DNA of 64,000 nt from Helicobacter sp. MIT 00-7814 (GCF_003364115.1 NZ_NXLL01000008.1:1-64000); one strand, 5' to 3'. Shown: positions 17,647 through 26,600, counted from the stretch's first letter. Notes: a model not told the origin generated them from the letters alone. A program made the numbers and translations.

Positions 17647-17970
17647 ATGGGAAAATACATTGAACTTACAGAATCTAACTTTGATTCTACGATTGCAGAG
17701 GGCGTTGCGTTGGTTGATTTTTGGGCGCCATGGTGTGGTCCTTGCAAAATGCTAGCCCCTGTGATTGACAAGCTTGCGGAAAGCTATGAAGGCAAAGCAA
17801 AAATTTGCAAAGTCAATACCGATGAGCAAGCAAATCTTTCAGCAAAATATGGAATCCGCAGTATTCCGACAATTTTCTTTATGAAAAATGGCGAGGTTGT
17901 CGATCAAATCATCGGCGCAGTGGGCGAAGCGGCTTTAACACAAAAGCTTGATGGTTTGCTAAATTCCTAA
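17647..17970 (+). CDS. trxA: Thioredoxin
   Basis: A cytosolic dithiol-disulfide oxidoreductase supplying electrons to ribonucleotide reductase, peroxiredoxins and similar enzymes. It has 107 residues with the redox motif WCGPC at 29-33, the cis-proline region IRSIPTIFFMKNG, and a conserved buried Asp (VDFWAP). It is normal in every respect. It is monocistronic: own promoter upstream, and a repeat-derived hairpin downstream at 17991-18012 that may end transcription. The thioredoxin reductase gene is not in the window. Confidence 0.97.
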   Translation: MGKYIELTESNFDSTIAEGVALVDFWAPWCGPCKMLAPVIDKLAESYEGKAKICKVNTDEQANLSAKYGIRSIPTIFFMKNGEVVDQIIGAVGEAALTQKLDGLLNS

Positions 17971-17984
17971 AATCCCCTTATTTT

Positions 17985-18022
17985 TAAGGTAAAGCGGGAT
18001 TTATTCCCGCGAGATAATGCAT
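17985..18022 (+). repeat. Interspersed hairpin repeat, short copy after trxA
   Basis: Core AAGCGGGATTTATTCCCGCG followed by GAGATAATGCATTTTT. It lies 15 bases after the trxA stop. The GCGGGA/TCCCGC stem with a 5-base loop, followed by a weak T run, could double as the trxA terminator. Confidence 0.7.
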
Positions 18023-18126
18023 TTTTCAGAATCTTTCTAAGCTTTAAACCTGCTTAAATCCACTACATTTTAAAAATTCCTGCTACAAATTTAAAAGATT
18101 CTTTTTTACTTTTCACTTTTGACTGC

Positions 18127-18132
18127 TATAAT
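18127..18132 (+). promoter_or_regulatory. Extended -10 promoter of nhaA
   Basis: TATAAT preceded by TGC (ACTGCTATAATG) 80 bases before the nhaA start; TTGACT is too close to serve as the -35, so recognition is probably through the extended -10. Confidence 0.6.
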
Positions 18133-18206
18133 GCGCAAATAAATTCTACTAAAACCTTTAAAATCAACTTGCCACATTTGGAGGCACATCTAGGCATATT
18201 GGAGGA

Positions 18207-19691
18207 ATGATGACTCAAGAAACGCTAGCACACCCTAATCGTCGCTATTCTTACCTTAAAGATAAGTTGCAACATGGCTTGCAGCGCTTTATCGCGCATG
18301 AATCTTTTGGTGGGATTTTGCTTGGGGTGTGTTTGGTGCTTGCGATGGTGGTGGCAAACTCGCCTTATAGCCAGTGGTATTTTTGGTTGCAAAAGTTTGA
18401 ATTTGGGATTTTTCTAGGCGAGCTTGAGCTAAAGGTTGAGCTTTTGCATTTTATCAATGATGTGTTGATGAGTTTTTTCTTTTTGCTTGTGGGCTTGGAG
18501 ATGAAAAGGGAGATTCTCTATGGTGAGCTAGCGGGCTTTAAAAAAGTGAGTTTTTCGGTGTTGGCGGCACTTGGTGGCATTGCTGTGCCGATTGTTATGT
18601 ATCTTTGCTTCACACATGGCACGCCTTATGAGAAAGGCTTTGGAATAGCGATGAGCACGGATACTGCCTTTGCGCTTGGGGTGATTTTATTGCTTGGTGA
18701 TAGAGTGCCAAAGATTGTGAAAATCTTCCTTGTGACACTTGCTGTGGCTGATGACTTAGGCGCGATAAGCGTGATTGCGCTGTTTTATTCAGATTCTATT
18801 GAGCCTTTTTGGGTGTGCCTTTCACTCGTTGTCATCGCGCTTTTGAGTTATTGTAATTTCCGCGATACAAAGCATTTGTCGCTTTATTTTTTGCTTGGCA
18901 TAATGCTGTGGATTTGTGTGTATTTAAGTGGCATACATGTTACCATCGCGGCGGTTTTGCTCGCGCTCATTATCCCCGGGAGGACGCGCGTAAATCGCAA
19001 ATATTTTGCAAATATGTTCCATGAGTTTGAGCGCATTAAGCGCATTACAAATAATGGCGCGGATATCTTGCATGTGCAGGAGCAAAAACAAGGCTTTTGG
19101 AAATCAACCTTTAAAAATATCAAAAATTTTATGACTTCATCATCTACGCATAATGTCAATATGGCAAAGGCGAGCGAGCTTGTGTATATGCTTGATACCA
19201 TTGGCACTTACTCTCGCTATGCACAGAATCCGCTTTTGCGCCTTGAGCATGCGCTTCAGCCACTTTGCGCGTATTTTATCGTGCCCATTTTTGCTTTTAT
19301 GAATGCAGGCGTGGCACTTGGTATGGATTCTGTGGAAAGCATTTTGACAAATCATGTTGTGCTTGGCACGACTTTTGGGCTTGTGCTAGGTAAGCCTATT
19401 GGTATTTTTCTTTTTGCCTATTTGGGCGAAAAGCTCAATTTATCCGTGCGCCCAGAGGGCTTGAGTAATTTTCATGTTATCGCTGTTGGGGCAATTTCAG
19501 GTGTGGGCTTTACGATGTCAATTTTCGTGGCAAACCTCGCGTATAAAGATGACTTGAGCGCAATTGATCTCTCCAAAATCTCTATTTTGATAGCTTCTGC
19601 CATTGCAGTGGTGCTAGGTATCACACTGATGGCGCTTGCGACAAGAAAGAAAAATGTAGAGCCAGAAGATTTCTTAAAGGTTGTAAGCTAG
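18207..19691 (+). CDS. nhaA: Na+/H+ antiporter NhaA
   Basis: An inner-membrane antiporter exchanging sodium for protons in pH and salt homeostasis. Family motifs are present: [29 protein letters not shown] and [17 protein letters not shown]; the paired aspartates of the last motif bind the ion. The 494 residues exceed the E. coli protein (388) because of a hydrophilic insert of about 70 residues (about 260-330, [16 protein letters not shown]..) between helices. Helicobacter NhaA proteins are also longer in this loop. ATG occurs at 18207 and again at 18210; GGAGGA abuts them, so 18210 is slightly better spaced. Confidence 0.95.
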   Translation: MMTQETLAHPNRRYSYLKDKLQHGLQRFIAHESFGGILLGVCLVLAMVVANSPYSQWYFWLQKFEFGIFLGELELKVELLHFINDVLMSFFFLLVGLEMKREILYGELAGFKKVSFSVLAALGGIAVPIVMYLCFTHGTPYEKGFGIAMSTDTAFALGVILLLGDRVPKIVKIFLVTLAVADDLGAISVIALFYSDSIEPFWVCLSLVVIALLSYCNFRDTKHLSLYFLLGIMLWICVYLSGIHVTIAAVLLALIIPGRTRVNRKYFANMFHEFERIKRITNNGADILHVQEQKQGFWKSTFKNIKNFMTSSSTHNVNMAKASELVYMLDTIGTYSRYAQNPLLRLEHALQPLCAYFIVPIFAFMNAGVALGMDSVESILTNHVVLGTTFGLVLGKPIGIFLFAYLGEKLNLSVRPEGLSNFHVIAVGAISGVGFTMSIFVANLAYKDDLSAIDLSKISILIASAIAVVLGITLMALATRKKNVEPEDFLKVVS

Positions 19692-19780
19692 AAAGCTACA
19701 ATAAAAAGCGTTTCTTAACTTTTTGGGTAATTTGGTGGATTCTGCATTGCTATTTTAACTTTGCATAAAAAAGTTTCCAC

Positions 19781-19786
19781 TATAAT
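19781..19786 (+). promoter_or_regulatory. Probable -10 box of the arsR-like gene
   Basis: TATAAT in TTCCACTATAATACG, 36 bases before the start codon. AAGGAG at 19810-19815 is the ribosome binding site. Confidence 0.6.
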
Positions 19787-19821
19787 ACGCGCAGTTTTTA
19801 AAAAATTTTAAGGAGTCGCTT

Positions 19822-20502
19822 ATGCTAGAAGTATTGATGATTGAAGATGATGTGGAGTTGGCAGAGATTTTGAGCGATTATCTCAAAAAATATGATATGA
19901 ATGTAACAAGCTATGATGAGCCCTACACCGGCATGAGTGCGGTGAATGCGAAGCATTTTGATATTTTATTGCTGGATTTGACATTGCCTAATTTGGACGG
20001 GCTGGAGGTCTGTAAGCGCGTGGCAAAGCAAAAAAATATCCCCATCATTATTTCAAGCGCGAGAAGCGATGTCGATGATAAGGTCAAAGCCCTTGAATAC
20101 GGCGCTGATGACTATTTGCCAAAGCCTTATGATCCAAAAGAATTAGTCGCAAGAATCCACTCTCTCTTACGTCGCTACAGCAAGAAAAATCCAAAAGAGC
20201 AGAGCAAAGAAAAAGATTCTGTCTTTAAAATCGACAAGCACAGCCGACAGATTTTTTTCAAAGACAAGAGGCTTGAGCTTACACGCGCGGAGTATGAGAT
20301 TTTGACGCTACTTATTAGCAAAAAAGGGCATGTGTTTTCACGCGAAGCCATCGCTATAGAATCTGAATCTATCAACCCTGAAAGCTCAAATAAAAGTATC
20401 GATGTTATCATCGGGCGCCTGCGCTCAAAAATCGAGGAGAATCCAAAAAGCCCAAAATACATTATTTCCGTGCGTGGCGTGGGCTATAAGCTAGAAGCAT
20501 AA
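19822..20502 (+). CDS. arsR: OmpR-family response regulator, ArsR-like (acid response)
   Basis: A DNA-binding response regulator of 226 residues. The receiver domain (1-118) has the acidic pair EDD at 8-10, phospho-acceptor Asp in [15 protein letters not shown] (about D53) and Lys in [10 protein letters not shown]. The OmpR-type winged helix (about 130-225) has [26 protein letters not shown] and [10 protein letters not shown]. The receiver closely resembles H. pylori ArsR, the essential acid-responsive regulator. In H. pylori the sensor kinase arsS follows directly; here the next gene encodes a small exported protein and no kinase lies in the window. The ArsR name is therefore by similarity; the partner must be elsewhere. 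Confidence 0.85.
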   Translation: MLEVLMIEDDVELAEILSDYLKKYDMNVTSYDEPYTGMSAVNAKHFDILLLDLTLPNLDGLEVCKRVAKQKNIPIIISSARSDVDDKVKALEYGADDYLPKPYDPKELVARIHSLLRRYSKKNPKEQSKEKDSVFKIDKHSRQIFFKDKRLELTRAEYEILTLLISKKGHVFSREAIAIESESINPESSNKSIDVIIGRLRSKIEENPKSPKYIISVRGVGYKLEA

Positions 20503-20504
20503 AG

Positions 20505-20987
20505 GTGGGCGGATTAGCTTTTTGTAGGCAGATTCTTAGAATCTGTGGAATTTTTTGCATTTTAAGTTGTGGCGTTTTTGGCAACCCGCTAGATTCTTTG
20601 CAATATGAAGAATCGCTTGATGGCGCGGTGGTGGAGGCTGTCATTTCTTATAAATTTGTATTAAAAGATTCTCTTCCTACAAATGAGCGCTACCGCGTCT
20701 CACACGCCTTGCAACCAACAAAAAACGCCCAAATTGCCTATGAGTGCGAGATTGATGTTAGCGATTATGATATAAGCGATGATTTTAGCTTTTTTGTCAT
20801 CGCGCTTTTACGCGAGGAAAAGGAGCAGGTTTTGCAATGCCTACAAAAAGGCGCGATTGGCGTGAAGGAATATGGACTTTCAAGAGAATCTACCGCCACA
20901 CAACATACGCTTTTAGAGATTAAACCAACAAGGGTGCTCGCCTCACTACATAATCGCGCACTTCTTTTAAAAGTGCTAAAAAGATAG
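20505..20987 (+). CDS. Small exported hypothetical protein
   Basis: 160 residues from a GTG start just two bases after the arsR-like gene, preceded by AAAGG at tight spacing, so it is cotranscribed. Residues 1-27 form a signal peptide (hydrophobic ILRICGIFCILSCGVFG), cleaved probably before NPLDS; LSC could alternatively act as a poor lipobox. The mature part has alternating strands (GAVVEAVISYKFVLKD, DFSFFVIALLRE) and no recognised domain. It occupies the place where H. pylori has arsS. An envelope protein coupled to an acid-response regulator is suggestive but not proof of shared function. Confidence 0.7.
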   Translation: MGGLAFCRQILRICGIFCILSCGVFGNPLDSLQYEESLDGAVVEAVISYKFVLKDSLPTNERYRVSHALQPTKNAQIAYECEIDVSDYDISDDFSFFVIALLREEKEQVLQCLQKGAIGVKEYGLSRESTATQHTLLEIKPTRVLASLHNRALLLKVLKR

Positions 20988-20989
20988 AA

Positions 20990-21232
20990 TCTCGCAACCA
21001 AATCAGCCAAAAACATCGATTATGCGCGCGAAGCGGAGCCGAAGCAGGATTTATTTCCGCGAGGTGATGCAATGAAAAGGAATAGATTCCCAAACTGCCA
21101 AATCGAGTTAAAGAATCTATAAAATCTAAACAATTAAAAAAGGTTATGTATGCGCGCGTAGGCGAAGTGTAACGAAGCTGGAGCGGAGGCGCAGTGCGAT
21201 TTATTCGCACAAGACGATACAAATCTAAGGAA
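20990..21232 (+). repeat. Interspersed hairpin repeat, tandem intergenic copies
   Basis: The convergent spacer between the 160-residue gene and nadE is filled by two units. Unit 1 (about 20990-21085) contains GCGAAGCGGAGCCGAAGCAG and a weaker hairpin GGATTTATTTCC, then GATGCAATGAAAAGGAATAG. Unit 2 (about 21140-21232) contains GCGATTTATTCGC and GACGATACAAATCTAAGGAA. The hairpin arms differ between units but remain self-complementary. This pairing (GTGCGA/TCGCAC versus GCGGGA/TCCCGC) suggests compensatory change. Confidence 0.8.
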
Positions 21233-21236
21233 TAAC

Positions 21237-22058
21237 CTATTCCCTAAAAATACTCGGCAGTGTCGTTTTGAAGCTATTTTTTGCAATGCGATTAAGCAGA
21301 GAATCTACAATATTTTGCTCAAAACCTTGCGCCCTAAGCTCTTGATGAAGCAGTGAAAGTGTGGCAGTGTTTTGTGGTGTGAGCGTGTGAAGTGCGATAT
21401 TATGCGCTTTTAGCAAGGATTCAAACGCGCGCAAAAATGTATCAATCCTTTCATAGCTAAAGCCCAAATCCGCCTCATCGCTTTGATTCTCAAACAAATC
21501 TGCACTCGGAGCTTTGCTGATGATTTCTTGCGGGATATTGAGCGCGCCTGCAAGCGTGTAAATTTGGGTTTTGTAAAAATTGCCAATGGGATTTATCGCG
21601 CAAGCCAAATCCCCAAATATCGTGCCATAGCCAAGAAGCAACTCGCTTTTATTGCTCGTGCCAATAACTAGGGCATTTTGCGCGCTTGCATAATCATAAA
21701 GCAAATTCATTCGCATACGCGCGCAGAAATTCCCAACGCGTAGGCGCTCTAAAGGATTAAGAGAATCTCCTAAATTGCTAAACGCCCTAAACTCGCGCTC
21801 ATAAGGCGTGATTGGGATAATGTGATGCGTGATTTTATTAGCTAGCGCAAAAAGCTTTGCGTCTTTGAGATTGCGCTCATTTGAAGTAGAAGCGGGCAGC
21901 AAAAGCGCGCAAAGATTCTCTTTAAACACTTCCACGCAAAGTTTTGCCACCACAGCAGAATCTATCCCGCCACTAAGCCCCAAAACGACTTTTTGAAAGC
22001 CCCTTTTTTGCACTTCATCTTTTAAAAATGTTTGTATTTTGCTGATTGTATTTTCCAT
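21237..22058 (-). CDS. nadE: NH3-dependent NAD+ synthetase
   Basis: Amidates nicotinic acid adenine dinucleotide to NAD+ with ATP. The 273 residues begin with the amphipathic helix ISKIQTFLKDEVQKRGF, then the N-type ATP pyrophosphatase P-loop LGLSGGIDSAVVAKL. GTSNKSELLLGYGTIFGDLA and PSADLFENQSDEADLGFSYE are the family signatures for substrate and ATP binding. There is no glutaminase domain, so free ammonia is used, as expected for the short form. It is convergent with the small exported-protein gene; the 3' spacer is repeat DNA. Confidence 0.96.
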   Translation of the reverse strand: MENTISKIQTFLKDEVQKRGFQKVVLGLSGGIDSAVVAKLCVEVFKENLCALLLPASTSNERNLKDAKLFALANKITHHIIPITPYEREFRAFSNLGDSLNPLERLRVGNFCARMRMNLLYDYASAQNALVIGTSNKSELLLGYGTIFGDLACAINPIGNFYKTQIYTLAGALNIPQEIISKAPSADLFENQSDEADLGFSYERIDTFLRAFESLLKAHNIALHTLTPQNTATLSLLHQELRAQGFEQNIVDSLLNRIAKNSFKTTLPSIFRE

Positions 22059-22238
22059 TTTTACCTCATTTTAGGAATCTTAAAAAAAATCGCTAGAAAA
22101 AATTTTAAGAAAAACTTTGCGAAATATTAGCCACAAAAGGTTAAAAAGTGCTAAAAACTTTAGGGCAGGTAATAAATATTTAAGTATTTTTTCCCTAACA
22201 TACGAAGTTTGATTTAAAACAACGCAAAGGAGAATGTG

Positions 22239-22742
22239 ATGTCAGAGAATGTCAAAAGGCGTGATTTTCTTGGTATGACGCTAGGAGGTGTCGCGGCAGC
22301 TGGTGCTGTAGCTTCCTTGTATGCGATGAAGCGCTCTTGGGATCCGTTGCCAAGTGTGGTTTCTGCGGGATTTACGATTGTAGATTTAAGTCAAGTCCAA
22401 GAAGGTGTGCTAAGCACGGTAGAGTGGAGAGGTAAGCCTGTTTATATCCTTAAAAAACAAAGTGGTGCTCCAAAGGTTGAGGGGCGCGATTTTGAAGTAA
22501 ATGGGGCTTTATACACGGTTGGGATTCAGATTTGCACGCATTTGGGTTGTATCCCCGGCTTTGATGAAAAGAAACAAAGCTTTTTATGTGCGTGCCATGG
22601 TGGGCAGTTTGATGCTTCTGGTGTGAATAAAAAAGGCACACCGCCACCAAAACCTATGGAAATCCCACCTTTCAAACTTGATGGGCTTAAAATGGTGCTA
22701 GGCGAGGAAGGTCCTGAATACAAAGCGCTTAAAAATGCGTAG
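22239..22742 (+). CDS. petA: Ubiquinol-cytochrome c reductase, Rieske iron-sulfur subunit
   Basis: The high-potential 2Fe-2S subunit of the bc1 complex, bound to the periplasmic face of the inner membrane. A twin-arginine signal/anchor (KRRDFLG, then GGVAAAGAVASLYAM) is at residues 6-30. Cluster ligands lie in CTHLGC and CACHGGQFD, with the Pro-rich loop PPPKPMEIPPFKL after them. The ATG at 22239 has AAAGGAG six bases upstream and is better than the in-frame GTG at 22236. It heads the petABC operon, with petB 23 bases downstream. Confidence 0.96.
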   Translation: MSENVKRRDFLGMTLGGVAAAGAVASLYAMKRSWDPLPSVVSAGFTIVDLSQVQEGVLSTVEWRGKPVYILKKQSGAPKVEGRDFEVNGALYTVGIQICTHLGCIPGFDEKKQSFLCACHGGQFDASGVNKKGTPPPKPMEIPPFKLDGLKMVLGEEGPEYKALKNA

Positions 22743-22765
22743 TCTAAGGTTTTAAGGAGCAAATA

Positions 22766-24004
22766 ATGGAAGTAAGAAAAGCAGATGGTTTTGTAGATTG
22801 GCTTGATCAACGCATCGCGGTAAGGAAGCTTATCGAAGTGTTGATGACGAAGTATTGGATTCCAAAGAAAATCAACTTTCTTTGGGCGATGGGCGTTATT
22901 TTATTGGTGCTTTTTAGCGTATTGGTGGTGAGCGGGCTATTTTTGCTTATGTATTACAAGCCTGATACCAAACTTGCCTTTGACAGCGTAAATGATACGA
23001 TTATGCGCGAGGTGGCGTTTGGCTGGCTGTGGAGACATATCCATGCAGTGGCTGCAAGTATGATATTTTTGATTATTTATATCCATATGCTTGTGGCGAT
23101 TTATTATGGCTCTTATAAGCGCGGTAGAGAGATGGTGTGGATTGGCGGAATGCTACTTTTCGTGCTTTTCTCTGCTGAAGCGTTTAGTGGCTATATGCTT
23201 CCTTGGGGGCAAATGAGCTTTTGGGCGGCGGCTGTGATTACAAACTTGCCAAGTGCGATTCCGGGTGTGGGTCCTGATTTGGTTGAGTGGGTGAGAGGGA
23301 ATTTTGTCGTGGCAGATTCTACGCTGACAAGATTCTTTATGTTGCATGTGTGCTTGTTGCCTATTATTATTTTGATGGTTATTGCGTTGCACTTCTACAC
23401 TCTAAGAGTGCCGCATGTCAATAACGAAGAGGGTGAAGAGATTGACTTTGAAGCAGAAGCAAAGAAATACGAAGAAGGCAAAAAAGCAGAATCTAAGGTG
23501 ATTGCGTTTTGGCCAGACTTCCTTTGCAAGGATATTTTCATCGTTAGCGTCTTTATGATGCTCTTTTTCTACCTTGTGTGCTACCACTTTGATTTTGCGA
23601 TGGATCCTATCAACTTTGATCCTGCAAACAACCTCAAAACGCCAGCGCATATTTACCCAGAGTGGTATTTCTTGTGGAGCTATGAGGTGCTAAGAGGATT
23701 TTTCTTTAGCGCAGATTTGGGACTTGTGGCATTTGGTATCGCGCAAGTGGCGTTCCTTTTCCTTCCATGGCTAGATAGAAGTCCAGCTGTTGCGCCAGCG
23801 CACAAAAGAAGCGGGTATTTTGTATGGTTTTGGGTGCTTATTGTTGATTTAATCGTGCTTACAATCTTCGGTAAATTACCACCAGAAGGCATTAACAACC
23901 AAATTGGTTTGGTGGCTGCTGTAGGATTCTTAGTATGGGTGTTTGTCGCGCTACCTATTGTAACGATTATGGAAAGAAACAAGAATAAGGGGGCAAGGCA
24001 ATGA
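22766..24004 (+). CDS. petB: Ubiquinol-cytochrome c reductase, cytochrome b subunit
   Basis: The membrane core of the bc1 complex, carrying the two b hemes and both quinone sites. The 412 residues hold about eight transmembrane helices. Heme-ligand histidines are in WRHIHAVAAS / IYIHMLVAIYYGSY and MLHVCLLPIIILMVIALHFYTL. The Qo-site motif is PEWYFLWSYEVLRG. A charged segment of about 35 residues (NNEEGEEIDFEAEAKKYEEG) separates the heme-binding part from the C-terminal helices, as in other members of this group. It overlaps petC by four bases (ATGA), giving coupled translation. Confidence 0.97.
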   Translation: MEVRKADGFVDWLDQRIAVRKLIEVLMTKYWIPKKINFLWAMGVILLVLFSVLVVSGLFLLMYYKPDTKLAFDSVNDTIMREVAFGWLWRHIHAVAASMIFLIIYIHMLVAIYYGSYKRGREMVWIGGMLLFVLFSAEAFSGYMLPWGQMSFWAAAVITNLPSAIPGVGPDLVEWVRGNFVVADSTLTRFFMLHVCLLPIIILMVIALHFYTLRVPHVNNEEGEEIDFEAEAKKYEEGKKAESKVIAFWPDFLCKDIFIVSVFMMLFFYLVCYHFDFAMDPINFDPANNLKTPAHIYPEWYFLWSYEVLRGFFFSADLGLVAFGIAQVAFLFLPWLDRSPAVAPAHKRSGYFVWFWVLIVDLIVLTIFGKLPPEGINNQIGLVAAVGFLVWVFVALPIVTIMERNKNKGARQ

Positions 24005-25242
24005 AAGAGCTTAAAATATTAGTTATTGTAGGTGTCGTTGTAGGCATTTTGTATTGGGGTGTGGAGCCACTCGCGCATTCAGTATTCCACCCAAAAACTG
24101 CGCCTGTTGATTTTGCGTTCAATGATTTGCAAAGCATTGATTTAAGCAAGGGCGATAAAGACAGGGGCGAAGCGATTGCGACAGGAACTTGCATCGCATG
24201 CCACAATATCAAGGCGGCGGGCATTGATAATGGTCCATTGCAATTTGATGGCGGGAAAGATGGCAAAATCACTACGCCAGATTTATCCACAGCAGGCGCG
24301 ATTTATGATGAGAAGTTCTTAGCAGCACTCATCATCGATCCCGTGCATGCGCTCAAGTTGGGGCATAAGTTTAACGATGAGAATCCATTCCCAATGCTTC
24401 CTTACGCGCCAGAAGGCGATGATATGGAGCAAGAAGTCGCAGACATCGTAGCGTATCTAAAGTCCATCGGTAACGCGTCTTTGAGAAATGAGGTGATTTA
24501 TTCAGAAGAATACACCGCGCAAAAAGAAGCGCTTGCAAAAAGTGAGCTTTCAGATTCTAAGAAAGAAGCAATTTTGAAAGACTTAGAAGAGCGCTTGACA
24601 AATAAAGCAGTGTTCCATGATGCTTGCTCAAGATGTCATAATATCCGCTATGATGAGCCAAAGAGCGCGGAGCATTTAGCACAAGTGCTTATCAAACGCA
24701 ATGAAATCAAAAACTATCTAGGTGCGGAGGCGCCAGATCTTTCGATGATTATCCGCGCTAAGGGTGAGCATTATTTGGAAGCCTTTATCAATAACCCGCA
24801 AAGGGTGGCGTATAGCGCGATTAAGCAGGCGATACTTGATTCTTTGGTTAATCAAAGGAAGGCTGAAGAAATAGAGAAAATCAATGTGGATTCTTCGCTA
24901 AGTGATAAGCAAAAGTTACAAAAAATCGCAGCAGAAGAAGAGAAAGACGCCAAAGCCTATGGAATCTCACTTCCTGAAAACACTGCAAAAAGCCCATGGC
25001 AAGAAGATGACGATTACACAAATCTTGCAAAAGAAATGGGTGTGATGCCTGTGGGGCTTTCAATGCCACGCGTTGGACTTACTGAGGAGTCTCAAGAGCG
25101 TGTGATTGCGTATTTGGAATCTGTTGGCGATTCTAAAAAGCAAGAGCGCGAAGCGCTTGGCGTGTATTTGATAATCTTCTTTGGTGTGATGAGCGTGCTT
25201 GCGTATCTTTGGAAGCGCAAAATTTGGAAGCAATTACACTGA
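24001..25242 (+). CDS. petC: Ubiquinol-cytochrome c reductase, diheme cytochrome c subunit
   Basis: The electron-accepting subunit of the bc1 complex in this lineage, a diheme cytochrome c in place of classical cytochrome c1. The N-terminal transmembrane anchor (about 5-22) is followed by two heme-c sites, GTCIACHNI (about residue 60) and DACSRCHNI (about residue 210). Candidate axial Met residues are in FPMLPYAPEGDDMEQE and MGVMPVGLSMPRVG. A second membrane helix (about 384-402) ends the protein. Residues about 280-335 form a Lys/Glu-rich segment. It is the last gene of petABC; a bidirectional terminator follows. Confidence 0.93.
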   Translation: MKELKILVIVGVVVGILYWGVEPLAHSVFHPKTAPVDFAFNDLQSIDLSKGDKDRGEAIATGTCIACHNIKAAGIDNGPLQFDGGKDGKITTPDLSTAGAIYDEKFLAALIIDPVHALKLGHKFNDENPFPMLPYAPEGDDMEQEVADIVAYLKSIGNASLRNEVIYSEEYTAQKEALAKSELSDSKKEAILKDLEERLTNKAVFHDACSRCHNIRYDEPKSAEHLAQVLIKRNEIKNYLGAEAPDLSMIIRAKGEHYLEAFINNPQRVAYSAIKQAILDSLVNQRKAEEIEKINVDSSLSDKQKLQKIAAEEEKDAKAYGISLPENTAKSPWQEDDDYTNLAKEMGVMPVGLSMPRVGLTEESQERVIAYLESVGDSKKQEREALGVYLIIFFGVMSVLAYLWKRKIWKQLH

Positions 25243-25254
25243 TTCCCTTTCTTT

Positions 25255-25295
25255 AATAAAAGCCCTGCATTTCCTACGAGGGGGGGGGCTTTATT
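25255..25295. terminator. Bidirectional terminator between petC and GT61 with a G9 loop
   Basis: AATAAAAGCCC (25255-25265) pairs with GGGCTTTATT (25286-25295) with one bulged A; the loop holds a run of nine G at 25280-25288 that also contributes to the stem. It sits exactly between two convergent stop codons. Length change in the G run would alter the loop, not a protein. Confidence 0.7.
25280..25288 (+). repeat. Intergenic G9 tract
   Basis: Nine consecutive G between convergent petC and GT61, overlapping the terminator stem-loop. It is the only long G/C tract in the window outside a reading frame. Confidence 0.85.
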
Positions 25296-26600
25296 CTAAA
25301 ATTCTACATATTTTTTAATATTCTCTAAAGCTTTTCTTAATGTATTTGGCTCGATATAGGTATTTTCTTGCTGTGGGTGCATAGAAGTATCCGGGGTTTT
25401 TCCAATCATATAAAAATATTTACAACCTTTAGCAAGTGCAATATAGTGCGGGCAATTATCATGGTAGTATTCAGAAAAAAGTTCAAATAAAGTAGCATGT
25501 TTATTTAAAAAGATAGAATTTATAAGGCTTGATCCATGCATACCTGCTAATATCTTACATTCTTGCATAAGCTCAATTTGTTTTTGTATGCTTAAAGAAT
25601 CTGGCAAGATAATCTCAAAGCCAAATTCTTTAAGTATTGCTTCTACTTCGTCATTATTTATAATATTGCGATTAGAATCTTTTGGGCGTGTGAAAAATAT
25701 TTTGCGGGTTGGCAATATCGATGATTGTGATAAAATCTCAGCATATAAGTGTTTAATAAGACTAGGCTGGTAGAATATACGAAAATGCGTATATTTCCGA
25801 TATTCAACAATTTCATATTCATTTAAAAGTGTTGGAATAATGAGTTCTTGCGCGAATATGAGATGACTTTTGGTTGCTGGGATAACTTGAGATTCATTAA
25901 TTCCCAAAATTTTTGGTAATTCTTTTTGAAAAGAATAGTTTTGTGGCAAGATATAGAAATCCACTTTTTTCTTACTAAGGCGTATTTGGTAAAGTCCCAT
26001 CATCACTTCATTAATAAAGTGTCCATAGTTATCCCCTACATCTCGTGTTAAAAGAGCTACGCTCCCACTTAGCTTTATAATTTTACGCGCATAAAAGGGG
26101 ATATAAAACAATTTAAGCCAGTTTTTTGATAAGCGCAAGATACTTACAAGAGCCTGCTGTATGTTTGGATTTTTTGGGGTATCAAGTAGATGCGTCCTTA
26201 AATTAGTGTAAGAAAGCAATACTTTTTTACTTTTTGTGAAAACTAAATCTATATTTGTCCTTGCATAGGCTTTTGGCAAGGTGCGAACGATAAGTTTTTT
26301 TGTTTTATAAGTGTAGGGACGAAAAAATTGATGGTAGTTTCCAAAAACATCGGTAAGATGAAAGTTGGAATAATGAGGTTTGGAATCTATGGGATTTTTT
26401 TCAGAATCTACCCCCCCCCTTAAAGCTTTATTTAAAACTTCTGGCAAGGAATTTTCATTTTGATAATAAAAAAGTCCATTTCCACAAACCAACACATTTT
26501 CCTCATTCCATACGCAAACTTCTTCACTTATCTCATTATTTTCTTTTGCTTTGGTAAAGGTCGTGGTTTTAGATTGAAAAAATTTATTTAAAATTGGCAT
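25296..26600 (-). CDS. Glycosyltransferase family 61 protein, poly-G phase-variable, ON
   Basis: A DUF563/GT61 protein, a family used in capsule, LPS and other surface glycans. The conserved block is near the C-terminus: TRKIFFTRPKDSNRNIINNDEVEAIL, GFEIILPDSLSIQKQIEL, LAGMHGSSLINSIFL. An upstream region SGSVALLTRDVGDNYGHFINEVMMGL carries the GHF..E motif of these enzymes. A run of nine G on the coding strand (26411-26419) encodes the RGGV stretch near residue 62. The frame is open with nine, so the gene is ON. The ATG at 26600 has AGGAGG five bases upstream and is preferred over 26627. Lower GC than its neighbours hints at horizontal origin. Confidence 0.85.
   Translation of the reverse strand: MPILNKFFQSKTTTFTKAKENNEISEEVCVWNEENVLVCGNGLFYYQNENSLPEVLNKALRGGVDSEKNPIDSKPHYSNFHLTDVFGNYHQFFRPYTYKTKKLIVRTLPKAYARTNIDLVFTKSKKVLLSYTNLRTHLLDTPKNPNIQQALVSILRLSKNWLKLFYIPFYARKIIKLSGSVALLTRDVGDNYGHFINEVMMGLYQIRLSKKKVDFYILPQNYSFQKELPKILGINESQVIPATKSHLIFAQELIIPTLLNEYEIVEYRKYTHFRIFYQPSLIKHLYAEILSQSSILPTRKIFFTRPKDSNRNIINNDEVEAILKEFGFEIILPDSLSIQKQIELMQECKILAGMHGSSLINSIFLNKHATLFELFSEYYHDNCPHYIALAKGCKYFYMIGKTPDTSMHPQQENTYIEPNTLRKALENIKKYVEF
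26411..26419 (-). repeat. G9 phase-variation tract in the GT61 gene
   Basis: Nine C on the plus strand (G on the coding strand), read A-GG GGG GGG G-TA in the open frame. Addition or loss of one base would truncate the protein after about 65 residues. Confidence 0.88.

Noticed and set aside
22236-22238. GTG at 22236 as petA start
   Set aside because: ATG at 22239 has better spacing to AAAGGAG and gives the same Tat signal.
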